Origin: Bacteroidota bacterium
GTDB taxonomy: Bacteria > Bacteroidota > Bacteroidia > Bacteroidales > VadinHA17
Assembly (NCBI GenBank): GCA_016718875.1
Contig: JADKBL010000008.1
Span: 92,104-156,103 of the forward strand
Direction: 5' to 3'
DNA length: 64,000 bases
The position numbers were made by a program, and so were the translations under genes. The notes under the pieces were generated by a model. That model had not been told where the DNA came from, searched no databases, and saw only the letters and a list, made by a program, of their open reading frames with translations. Shown one piece after another: positions 46,449 through 53,957 of this stretch; within the stretch, counting starts at the first letter, position 1; each line of letters starts with the position of its first letter.

Positions 46449-48281
46449 TCAGAGCCTCACTAATCCCGTTAGCCACGCTGCGCTATGAGGAATCCAGTCT
46501 TCATCAGTAAGGGAGAATGGTCCGTCATTAACTTTCTTTGGTTCTGTATCATAGACAAACTGCTTGCCTGTGGAAAACCCGTTACAGATCACTCCGCGTG
46601 TCTGGAACCAGGTACCTGCCCACCTCTTCCCTACTCCGCACATCATGCTTGCAGGAAGTGCAGCACCTTCAGGAACATCTGTACTGAATACAACAGATGC
46701 TTTCAGATTATCCTTTGTTATACCTCCGTTAAGTCCGGCCAGCCACTGAAGATTGCCATAAGCTATTTCCTTCAGGATAGGTTCATTGAACATTTCCGAA
46801 AGCTCAAGGGCCAGTGCGGCAGTAAAACCATAAATTGTATTTGTTCCGTGGAATGTTCCGCAGAACCAGACAGCTCCTTCATCCCCAAATATTCCCTGTG
46901 GGACAATATAGAATGGATTAGCTTTACATGCCGGAATGAGGTACCCGTAAGTAAATCTTCTGAGAGTCTCTTTCCATTTCAGAACATCTTCATGGTCAGA
47001 CCATATTTTTGTCATTTCAATCAAAGGCATAAGATAGTTCGGATAAACTCCTCCGATATCAGCTCCGAATTCTTTTCCAACAATACCATGTATCCACGAT
47101 TTCTCACTATGTGACATACTGTCGTACTCAAGGAAATGGCCCCAGTAAAGGTTTTCTTTCTTCTCTTCGGGAATTTGTCGTGCAGCAATCTGTTGTGCAT
47201 AGTTAACAGCTGCTTCTTTTGCACCTTCAATGTTCAGCTTCGATAATTCGACAGAGGCCCGGCATAGAGAAACGAGATCCCGTGTCTGCCATTCATTTGC
47301 AGGAACTTTTGTTCCTTCCGGAAGTCCCCGCTGGAAAAGGCTTAGACCATAGTTAGCCATAGGTTTTGCCTTGGTCTGCAGCCACCTGAATGTCAGCAAG
47401 GCACTTTGACTGTAATTCTCCTTCTTTTTATTGTAAGTTTCAGGTAAAACTCTTGCTCCTCCTGCCAGAGCAATAACTGCTTTGACAGCATCATTTGGCA
47501 GAATATCCTTTTCATGACCGTGAAGATCATGTGACATCGCACCTTTCGGATAACCAAGCTCTTCAGCTTTTTTCTGAAGCATTACCATGTAATCGAGTCC
47601 CACGGTGATCTGTTTGTAAATCCTTTCTTTAAGCTCATTATCAATCCTTTCTGCACCAATTTCAAGCATCTCAACCAATGCGGTGACCATAACACTCTGA
47701 GAACAGCTCTCCACCCAGAGAGTTCCAGCATCCTGCCAGCCAGCGCCTACCTTGGTAAAGTGGACTCTACGTTCAAGCATGTCGACAGATGCCAGGGCAG
47801 CCGTTTCATTCCACAGTATATTCTTACCCGTTCTGAGACCTTTGTCCCGGATGACGTATTCTCCATCCGAGATTATCTCCACTTTCCATTCACTCTCCTC
47901 CTTTACAGGAGCAAATTCACATACCCACCAGTTACTTTTCCATAATTCTCCCCAGTAAGAGCAGGGTGAGTCCAGCACAGTTCCAGTCAGAAGAGAAGTA
48001 ATCCGGCAGATTGCCTTTTCATTCAGTAATTCCTTTCGGGGTAATCTCACAATAATTCTTAAAGGATATTCCGTCTCATACCCTATCATGGAAAAAAGCA
48101 ATCCTGCAGGACCATCGGGAGGAGTATATCCCTTGCCAAGGAACACAGGAAACTTTTCATCCGGTTTCTCGTTTGAAGATGATCCTTTGATACAGGATGT
48201 CAAAACAGTTGAACCTGCAAGAGCTGCGGAAGCTGCACCTGCGGTAGTGAAAAATCTGCGGCGGGATAGTTTGTTCGTCAT
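46449..48281 (-). CDS. GH9-like (alpha/alpha)6 protein, Tat lipoprotein signal
   Basis: 610 residues. The N terminus has three arginines (LSRRRFFTTAG) and then LTSC30, so a Tat-exported lipoprotein is likely. Residues about 45-155 form an Ig-like domain (YPLRIIVRLPRKEL, WWVCEFAPVKEESEWKVEI) like that before the catalytic domain of GH9 enzymes. The rest has a six-hairpin pattern: GLDYMVMLQKKAEELG with GAMSHDLHGHEKD, ALLTFRWLQTKAKPMAN, GHFLEYDSMSHSEKSW, FNEPILKEIAYGNLQWLAGLNG and the end IPHSAAWLTGL. This suggests GH9 or a near relative, but the classical DAGD motif is not seen, so activity is uncertain. Follows the GntR gene on the same strand. Confidence 0.55.
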   Translation of the reverse strand: MTNKLSRRRFFTTAGAASAALAGSTVLTSCIKGSSSNEKPDEKFPVFLGKGYTPPDGPAGLLFSMIGYETEYPLRIIVRLPRKELLNEKAICRITSLLTGTVLDSPCSYWGELWKSNWWVCEFAPVKEESEWKVEIISDGEYVIRDKGLRTGKNILWNETAALASVDMLERRVHFTKVGAGWQDAGTLWVESCSQSVMVTALVEMLEIGAERIDNELKERIYKQITVGLDYMVMLQKKAEELGYPKGAMSHDLHGHEKDILPNDAVKAVIALAGGARVLPETYNKKKENYSQSALLTFRWLQTKAKPMANYGLSLFQRGLPEGTKVPANEWQTRDLVSLCRASVELSKLNIEGAKEAAVNYAQQIAARQIPEEKKENLYWGHFLEYDSMSHSEKSWIHGIVGKEFGADIGGVYPNYLMPLIEMTKIWSDHEDVLKWKETLRRFTYGYLIPACKANPFYIVPQGIFGDEGAVWFCGTFHGTNTIYGFTAALALELSEMFNEPILKEIAYGNLQWLAGLNGGITKDNLKASVVFSTDVPEGAALPASMMCGVGKRWAGTWFQTRGVICNGFSTGKQFVYDTEPKKVNDGPFSLTDEDWIPHSAAWLTGLVRL

Positions 48282-48303
48282 TGTTCAGTAGTATTGTTTG
48301 TTG

Positions 48304-48373
48304 CTGGTTACTGGTTACTGGTTACTAGTTACCGGTTTCCGGTCGCCGGTCGCCTGTTTGCCTTTTGCCTTTT
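48304..48373 (-). repeat. Ten degenerate 7-bp tandem units
   Basis: In exact 7-bp phase the plus strand reads CTGGTTA three times, CTAGTTA, CCGGTTT, CCGGTCG twice, CCTGTTT and GCCTTTT twice, and the block ends directly at the stop codon of the GntR gene. Neighbouring units are more alike than distant ones, as if the array grew by local duplication and drift. It separates the GntR and GH9-like genes. Confidence 0.8.
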
Positions 48374-49084
48374 TTAAAGTACATTTCCAATTGAAAAATT
48401 TTCAGTATTACATAGGAGTGAGCTGTAGATGTTCATATGTTCCCTGCTGGTTGTAAACTTGAGGTAAATGTGAAGAAGCGGAGCTCCCTGCTTAACATTA
48501 AGCAGTACTGAAGAATCCTTGTCGGCAATTATTGCCCGCAGATCCTGTTCAACCTTTGTAATCTCGATATGGTAATTTACACTCAGTGTTTCAAAGAGCG
48601 AACCTTTTACAAACGGGTTTTTGCAGAATCCAGACAGATTGAGATTTGGGATAAATGTGGTTTCAAGCATTACCGGTTCCTTTTCAACACATCTTACTCT
48701 TTTAAGATAGATGCATCCTGCATTTTTTTCAATTTCGTCAAGCTGATAAAAGAAAGGATCAGTCCAGGCAGTGACAACTGGTTTTTTTATCATAACAGTT
48801 GCAACTGAAAGTTTCTTTTCAGTCACAATCCGGGAAAATCCCTTCACCGATAATACTCCAAGAGTTCTGCGGTATGATTTCTGAACAATACTCCCTTTAC
48901 CCTGCTGTTTAATAATATAACCCTCTTTAACCAGTTCATCCAATGCCTGACGAACAGTTCCACGGGTTGAGGCATGAATCTTCATAAGATCATTCTCGGA
49001 AGGAAGCAGATCACCATCATGATAAATTCCCGATAGTATCTGGGATTTTATCTTTTGCTGAAGCGTACGGTATAATGGTTCCAT
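48374..49084 (-). CDS. GntR-family transcription regulator, HutC/UTRA type
   Basis: 236 residues. N-terminal winged helix of the GntR family: LQQKIKSQILSGIYHDGDLLPSENDLMK, then STRGTVRQALDELVKEGYI and a basic wing QQGKGSIVQ. Residues about 85-230 form the UTRA ligand-binding domain, with IYLKRVRCVEKEPVMLETTFIP and the C-terminal LLHIYLKFT strand. Members usually repress sugar or amino-acid genes and are released by a small ligand such as a sugar phosphate. It is divergent from the MFS sugar porter and is first in the operon with GH9-like, deoC and hexokinase genes. Two 17-bp direct repeats in the 243-base upstream spacer are likely binding sites. Confidence 0.88.
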   Translation of the reverse strand: MEPLYRTLQQKIKSQILSGIYHDGDLLPSENDLMKIHASTRGTVRQALDELVKEGYIIKQQGKGSIVQKSYRRTLGVLSVKGFSRIVTEKKLSVATVMIKKPVVTAWTDPFFYQLDEIEKNAGCIYLKRVRCVEKEPVMLETTFIPNLNLSGFCKNPFVKGSLFETLSVNYHIEITKVEQDLRAIIADKDSSVLLNVKQGAPLLHIYLKFTTSREHMNIYSSLLCNTENFSIGNVL

Positions 49085-49117
49085 TAACTGATAATAAAGT
49101 TTAAAAATATAAAATTT

Positions 49118-49134
49118 CTTATTCGAATATGTTT
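49118..49134. promoter_or_regulatory. Candidate GntR operator, copy 1
   Basis: CTTATTCGAATATGTTT, containing the palindrome TATTCGAATA. A second copy with one mismatch lies 69 bases to the right. It is 34 bases before the GntR start codon, so it could mediate autoregulation. Confidence 0.5.
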
Positions 49135-49186
49135 AATCAATTAAATATTTTTATAATATTGTTTTTATGATATTTACAAATATTTA

Positions 49187-49203
49187 CTTATTCGTATATG
49201 TTT
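49187..49203. promoter_or_regulatory. Candidate GntR operator, copy 2
   Basis: CTTATTCGTATATGTTT, identical to copy 1 at 16 of 17 positions. Its right end overlaps the TTTG of a possible -33 box for the MFS porter, a typical position for repression. Confidence 0.5.
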
Positions 49204-49231
49204 TGAATTTCCACGACTTATTGTAATTGTG
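49202..49231 (+). promoter_or_regulatory. Candidate promoter of the MFS sugar porter
   Basis: TTTG (49202-49205), 18 bases, then TAATTGTG (49224-49231), one mismatch from the Bacteroidota -7 consensus TAnnTTTG. It overlaps operator copy 2 and leaves a leader of about 90 bases to the start codon. Confidence 0.35.
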
Positions 49232-49327
49232 GATTTTTCATTTATTTTTATGCAACGTAAATTCCACGTTGATAAAATTATGCTGAATTAAACCAAAACT
49301 CTATAACGATTTAATAACCTTACAAAA

Positions 49328-50785
49328 ATGACTGAGAATAAACAGAGTACGCAAAACAAGAGCCTTGTGTTTGTCATTGCTACAATAGCAGCCACAGGAG
49401 GATTATTGTTCGGATTTGATACCGGTGTAATTTCCGGGGCTATCCCGTTTTTCCAGAGCGCTTTCGGTATTGACAACAGCTGGATTGAGATCATTACAAC
49501 CGCCGGACTTGTTGGTGCAGTAATAGGTGCAATGTTCAGCGGAAGACTTGCCGATATCCTTGGAAGAAAGAAAGTTGCCCTCGGGGCAGCTGTGATTTTT
49601 ATCATAGGTGCAATCTGGTCAGGCGCTGCTCCCGGACCTGTAATGCTTGTAATAGCACGCTTGTTTCTTGGAGTTGCCATTGGAGTTTCTTCATTTGCCG
49701 TACCTCTGTACATTGCCGAAATATCACCGACAAAAACCAGGGGAACCATGGTTTCAATGTTCCAGCTTCTGATTACGATCGGTATAATGGTATCATACCT
49801 CAGTGACTCAGCCTTTGCAGTTCCTGACGGTCATCCTGATTTTAATACCTGCTGGAGACCTATGTTCTATGTAGGTGTTATTCCTGCCCTTATAATGTTT
49901 ATTGGCATGATATTCCTCCCTGAAACACCCAGGTGGCTTATCAGCAAGGGTCATGAGGACAAATGCCGTGAAGTTCTTCAGAAAGTAGAAGATCCGGCAC
50001 TCGTTGAGGAAGTGATTTCAAAGATGAAGGAAGATCTTGAAGCCGATAAGAAAAACAAGGTTTCATGGAATGAAATATTTAAAAAATGGCTCCGGGTGCC
50101 ACTAATTATTGCTGTGGGTATTATGTTCGTTCAGCAGTTTACCGGGATAAATACGATTATTTACTATAGTCCGAAAATATTCCTCATGTCAGGTTTTGCA
50201 GATGCACAGGCCGCTGTTTGGGCATCAGTGAGTGTAGGCGTGGTTAATGTTGTATTCACAATCCTCTCCCTGTTTATGATTGACAAACTAGGCAGAAGAA
50301 AATTGTATTTTATCGGAGTAACCGGACTGGTACTGGCTCTTATTGCTATGGGGACATGCTTTGCCCTTCAATCCACACTGGGTGATTCAATAAAATGGTT
50401 AACTATCTCTCTTATCTGGTTCTACATTGCATGCTTCGCTATAAGCCTGGGACCTCTTGGATGGCTGATCATTTCTGAAGTATTCCCTTTAAGCGTAAGA
50501 GGCTTGGGATCAAGCATCGGAGCTCTATCAAACTGGCTTTTCAACGGGATTGTTGCTTTTACCTTCTTCAAACTTGTCAAAGGGCTTACATTGCCGGGCT
50601 CATCTATTACTCTCAACGGAGAGGATCTGGGAAATCCGGCAGGAGCATTCTTCCTGTATGCACTGGTTGGAATAATCAGTCTTATCTGGGGATATTTCTA
50701 TATACCCGAAACCAAGAATGTAACCCTTGAAAAGATTGAGGAACACTGGAGAAAGGGAACCAGCCCTAAGGATATTAATAAATAG
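49328..50785 (+). CDS. MFS sugar:proton symporter (sugar porter family, XylE-like)
   Basis: 485 residues with twelve predicted membrane helices in the inner membrane. Sugar-porter signatures: GGLLFGFDTGVISGAIPF in helix 1, GRLADILGRKK in the first loop, PLYIAEISPTKTRG, LPETPRWLISKG before the long central loop, QQFTGINTIIYYSPKIF in helix 7, DKLGRRKLY, and PETKNVTLEKIEEHW at the end. This is the family of xylose, arabinose, galactose and glucose symporters. An insertion between helices 5 and 6 (about 165-180) and another late in the chain are usual for Bacteroidota members. Divergent from the GntR regulator, which likely controls it. The sugar carried is not deducible. Confidence 0.93.
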   Translation: MTENKQSTQNKSLVFVIATIAATGGLLFGFDTGVISGAIPFFQSAFGIDNSWIEIITTAGLVGAVIGAMFSGRLADILGRKKVALGAAVIFIIGAIWSGAAPGPVMLVIARLFLGVAIGVSSFAVPLYIAEISPTKTRGTMVSMFQLLITIGIMVSYLSDSAFAVPDGHPDFNTCWRPMFYVGVIPALIMFIGMIFLPETPRWLISKGHEDKCREVLQKVEDPALVEEVISKMKEDLEADKKNKVSWNEIFKKWLRVPLIIAVGIMFVQQFTGINTIIYYSPKIFLMSGFADAQAAVWASVSVGVVNVVFTILSLFMIDKLGRRKLYFIGVTGLVLALIAMGTCFALQSTLGDSIKWLTISLIWFYIACFAISLGPLGWLIISEVFPLSVRGLGSSIGALSNWLFNGIVAFTFFKLVKGLTLPGSSITLNGEDLGNPAGAFFLYALVGIISLIWGYFYIPETKNVTLEKIEEHWRKGTSPKDINK

Positions 50786-50799
50786 TTAATTGAAACAGG

Positions 50800-50905
50800 T
50801 TACACAGAGATCCACAGAGAATTCACAGAGAAACACAGAGTAGAAAGGTTAAAATAACTTTTTCTCTGTGGACCTCTGTGTATTCTCTGGATTTCCTCTG
50901 TGAAA
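50800..50905. terminator. Long hairpin of CACAGAG/CTCTGTG repeats
   Basis: Left arm: CACAGAG at 50803, 50813, 50824 and 50834. Right arm: CTCTGTG at 50864, 50874 and 50896, with a variant CTCTGGA at 50885. Unit spacing alternates 10 and 11 bases, close to one DNA helical turn. The arms can pair over about 40 bases with mismatches, around a loop with AACTTTTT. It lies between the convergent MFS and isomerase genes and should end both transcripts. Confidence 0.75.
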
Positions 50906-50927
50906 GTTCTTAAAATGCTTTTCTTTT

Positions 50928-51818
50928 CTACATTTTAAGATTATTCAGATAGTTATAACATTCCACAAGGTCCTGCAAAGGATCCCCGGGAGCCCTTGTT
51001 TCCATCTCAACAATCATCCCGTAATCGGAAATTCCGCTTTTCTTCGCAGTTTCCAGAACTTTTTTCCAGTCAATAATTCCTTTCCCCGTTGAGACCACCT
51101 TTTTCTGTGCAGGATCCCAGTCATGAATATGAAGCGATTTATACCTTCCCGGATATTTTGCAAGATATCCAACCACATCTTCATTTTCAGATACTACTGC
51201 AAGCTGGAACTGCATTTTTATGAGATCAGGATCAAACAGACGCATCAGTATGTCGTATAGCTTTTCGCCATTTAGCTCAGGACCAATTGAATGGTTATGA
51301 TAAACCATCTGAAGTCCGGCCTTCTTTACCTCCTCTGCCGACCTGTTCAGTTCATCTGCAACAACTTTCCATTCATCAAGAGTTGCATCTTTTTTAATCC
51401 ATATTCCGGAAATTACCAGATCTTTCAGTCCAAGCTTTTTACCCCAAACAATTGTTTCTCCTACTTTATCCGGCTTTAGCTCTGGGTGCTGGAAATGGCA
51501 GCTTTTACAGAACATACCAGCATCTTCAATCTTCTTCCGGAGATCTTCAGGACTGAAAGCTGTGAGAGGACCAAAACCGCTTTTCTCATAGCCTTTCGGT
51601 GAGCACATCTCAACACCCTTGTAGCCGATCGCCCTCACTTTCTTAAGTGTGCCTTCAAAATCCTGACCAATCATTTCTCTTAACCCATAAGACTGGAAGC
51701 TAAGCGGCCAGTTGAACGGTAAAGATCCGGATGTAAGTAAATCAGGTTTTAAATACATTGCTGCAAGAGTACCCAAGGCACCTGCACCGATAAATTCTCT
51801 TCTTGAATATGTTTTCAT
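50928..51818 (-). CDS. Secreted sugar isomerase/epimerase-like TIM barrel, Tat signal
   Basis: 296 residues from ATG 51818 (MKTYSRREFIGAG), chosen because it gives a canonical Tat motif. The barrel of the xylose-isomerase-like superfamily shows: VRAIGYKGVEMCSPKGY, with a conserved Glu, SCHFQHPEL, LKDLVISGIW, QMVYHNHSIGPELNG with a metal-type His, IKMQFQLAVVSEN, SLHIHDWDP, and IVEMETRAPGDP with the last Glu ligand. This is the pattern of exported members annotated as sugar phosphate isomerase/epimerase, some of which work on 3-keto sugars. It stands alone on the minus strand between the two sugar transporters. Confidence 0.82.
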   Translation of the reverse strand: MKTYSRREFIGAGALGTLAAMYLKPDLLTSGSLPFNWPLSFQSYGLREMIGQDFEGTLKKVRAIGYKGVEMCSPKGYEKSGFGPLTAFSPEDLRKKIEDAGMFCKSCHFQHPELKPDKVGETIVWGKKLGLKDLVISGIWIKKDATLDEWKVVADELNRSAEEVKKAGLQMVYHNHSIGPELNGEKLYDILMRLFDPDLIKMQFQLAVVSENEDVVGYLAKYPGRYKSLHIHDWDPAQKKVVSTGKGIIDWKKVLETAKKSGISDYGMIVEMETRAPGDPLQDLVECYNYLNNLKM

Positions 51819-51942
51819 CTGACAAAGGGTTTGGTTAAAATAAAAGTAATTAATTTTCATTATATTTCATCAGTTAAAACAATCACAGATAATTAAAACA
51901 GGACATTAAACATTTAGCATTAAACAATTAACCATTAATACC

Positions 51943-52944
51943 ATGTTTATAATCAATTCTTACACACTTGCTGTATTCTTCTGCATCATCACAATGATAT
52001 GCTGGGGATCGTGGGCAAATACTTCAAAAGTTTCAACCGGTAAGTGGCCATTCCCTCTGTTTTACTGGGACTATTCACTTGGACTGATCCTGATGACGCT
52101 TATTTATGGTTTTACGATGGGCAGTACCGGTGAAAACGGGAGGAGCTTCATTGCCGACCTTCAGCAGGCAGATACCTCTTCAATAGCTTCAGCTTTCATC
52201 GGAGGAGTGGTTTTCAACATATCTAACCTGCTCATAGTTGCAGCAATAGCTGTAGCTGGTATTTCAGTTGCATTTCCGGTTGGTGTGGGACTGGCCCTTG
52301 TGATAGGTGTTATTGTAAATTATATCAAGAGTCCTGCAGGCGATCCTATCCTGCTGTTCGGAGGTGTCCTCCTTGTTGTTGTTGCCATTGTAGTAAATGC
52401 AATAGCCTCATCAAAGGTTTCAAAATCAAAAGGTTCAACGCCTGTAAAAGGAATAGTTCTCTCCGTTATGGCAGGTATCATTATGGGCTTCTTCTACCGT
52501 TTCGTTGCTGATGGTATGACGCTCAACTTCAATTCACCTGATGCAGGAAAGATGACACCGTACTCTGCAGTACTTATCTTCGCACTTGGTGTTTTCATTT
52601 CAAACTTCCTCTGGAACACATTCTTTATGTACAGACCGATTGAAGGTAATAAATCAACCTATAAAGAATACTTCACCAATGGCACAACCAAACAGCATAT
52701 CTTCGGGCTGCTCGGGGGAATGATCTGGCTTACAGGATTTCTATTCAACCTTATTGCATCCGACAAAGCAGGTCCTGCGATTTCCTATGGTCTCGGACAG
52801 GGAGCAACAATGATCGGTGCAGCCTGGGGAGTGTTTGTATTTAAGGAATTTAAAGGGGCCCCGCCGTCAATTAACAGATACCTGGTAACCATGTTTGTTA
52901 CTTTCATTGCCGGACTGGGTATGATAATTATTGCAAGACTATAA
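51943..52944 (+). CDS. DMT-superfamily sugar permease (ureide-permease/GRP-like)
   Basis: 333 residues, about ten membrane helices in two related halves, typical of the drug/metabolite transporter superfamily. MICWGSWANTSK in the first helix, GGVVFNISNLLIVAAIAVAGISVAFPVGVGLALV in the third/fourth, and GGMIWLTGFLFNLIAS with GLGQGATMIGAAWGVFVFKEF in the second half are patterns of the GRP/ureide-permease group. In Bacteroidota such permeases commonly lie beside ribokinase and import ribose or other free sugars. Here a ribokinase gene follows after a 73-base spacer filled by a poly-G run. Confidence 0.8.
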   Translation: MFIINSYTLAVFFCIITMICWGSWANTSKVSTGKWPFPLFYWDYSLGLILMTLIYGFTMGSTGENGRSFIADLQQADTSSIASAFIGGVVFNISNLLIVAAIAVAGISVAFPVGVGLALVIGVIVNYIKSPAGDPILLFGGVLLVVVAIVVNAIASSKVSKSKGSTPVKGIVLSVMAGIIMGFFYRFVADGMTLNFNSPDAGKMTPYSAVLIFALGVFISNFLWNTFFMYRPIEGNKSTYKEYFTNGTTKQHIFGLLGGMIWLTGFLFNLIASDKAGPAISYGLGQGATMIGAAWGVFVFKEFKGAPPSINRYLVTMFVTFIAGLGMIIIARL

Positions 52945-52949
52945 AAAGA

Positions 52950-52996
52950 CCCCGGGGGGGGGGTGGGAGGGGGGGCCCCCAGGGGGGGGGGGGGGG
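52950..52996 (+). repeat. Poly-G/C block in permease-ribokinase spacer
   Basis: 47 bases composed of G or C except one T and two A, including runs of ten, seven and fifteen G and one of five C. In an otherwise AT-rich spacer this is extreme. It follows AAAAAGAC after the permease stop, the same context as the CCCCTCC..GGAGGGG element at 30209 and 46391. It may be a badly assembled copy of that element, or a genuine quadruplex-forming tract. Confidence 0.7.
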
Positions 52997-53017
52997 AAAG
53001 CTTTTAGAATATTTATT

Positions 53018-53941
53018 ATGAGTAAAAAGATAACCGTAATAGGAAGCACAAATGTCGACTTCCTGATAAAGACAGATAAGCTTCCCGGGTTTGGAGAAAC
53101 AGTAACCGGTGGTGTTTTCTTTCAGAATTTCGGAGGAAAGGGTGCAAACCAGGCTGTAGGCGCAGCAAGGGCAGGCGGAAATGTAACATTTGTTACTTGT
53201 CTGGGTGAAGACCTGTATGCTAACACTCTTCTTGAGAATTTTAAAAACGATGGGATTGAGACTTCATTTGTCTTCAGAGACAGGGATGAAGCAACCGGAT
53301 CGGCTCTTATAATGCTCGATAAGGACGGGAATAACTATCTGTCGGTAGCCTCAGGGGCAAATTATAAGCTTTCTCCTTCTCATATTGATCAGGCTTTGAG
53401 CACAATACTTGAAGCTGAAATGATTGTTATGCAGATGGAAATACCATTTGAAACGACCAGCTACGTCTTCGACATTGCAGAAAAGCATAATAAAAAAGTA
53501 CTTTTTAATCTCGCCCCTGCCCGACCTTTCGATCTGTCAGTATTGAAAAAAACCTATGCCTTTGTTGTAAATGAGGTGGAGGCATCAATGGTCACCGGAT
53601 TGAAAGTAGAGAGTGATGATGAAATAATGATTGCAGCCGCAGAACTTCTGAAACTTGGCTGTCAGATTGCAGTTATTACCCTGGGAGCCAGAGGATCATA
53701 TGTGGCTTCTTCTGATTTTACAGGATTTGTTCCTGCATTTAAGGTCAAAGCTGTTGATACCACAGCCGCCGGCGATGTTTATTGCGGAAGTCTTGCTGTT
53801 GCTTTGGTTGAAGGAAAATCGCTGAAAGAAGCAGTGAAGTTTGCAGGTGCGGCTTCGGCAATATCTGTTACCCGTCTTGGTGCACAGCCTTCCGTTCCGC
53901 ACAGAAAAGAGATTGATGAGTTTATTAAAACAAATCTTTAA
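53018..53941 (+). CDS. rbsK: Ribokinase (PfkB family)
   Basis: 307 residues from ATG 53018 (MSKKITVIGS); an in-frame ATG upstream would translate the poly-G block and is rejected. Phosphorylates ribose or a related sugar in the cytoplasm. Family signatures: GSTNVDFLIKTDKLPG, the first PfkB motif FGGKGANQAVGAARAG (38-53), NEVEASMVTG, VITLGARGSY and the second motif DTTAAGDVYCGSL with catalytic D253. The usual AGDTFNG is AGDVYCG here, a small departure, so specificity for another pentose or a modified sugar is possible. It begins a run of eight co-directional genes reaching the window end; GH28 follows after 16 bases. Confidence 0.9.
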   Translation: MSKKITVIGSTNVDFLIKTDKLPGFGETVTGGVFFQNFGGKGANQAVGAARAGGNVTFVTCLGEDLYANTLLENFKNDGIETSFVFRDRDEATGSALIMLDKDGNNYLSVASGANYKLSPSHIDQALSTILEAEMIVMQMEIPFETTSYVFDIAEKHNKKVLFNLAPARPFDLSVLKKTYAFVVNEVEASMVTGLKVESDDEIMIAAAELLKLGCQIAVITLGARGSYVASSDFTGFVPAFKVKAVDTTAAGDVYCGSLAVALVEGKSLKEAVKFAGAASAISVTRLGAQPSVPHRKEIDEFIKTNL

Positions 53942-53957
53942 TTCACAATTTTTTAAA

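Noticed and set aside
46485..47114. Open frame of about 209 codons on the plus strand
   Set aside because: It lies fully inside the GH9-like gene on the other strand, has no family-like motifs and a cysteine-rich random look.
48304..48373. CRISPR array
   Set aside because: Units are 7 bp with no spacers, and no cas gene is nearby.
52931..53017. Start of ribokinase at an upstream ATG
   Set aside because: It would translate the poly-G block into Gly/Pro repeats; the ATG at 53018 begins the conserved family sequence.
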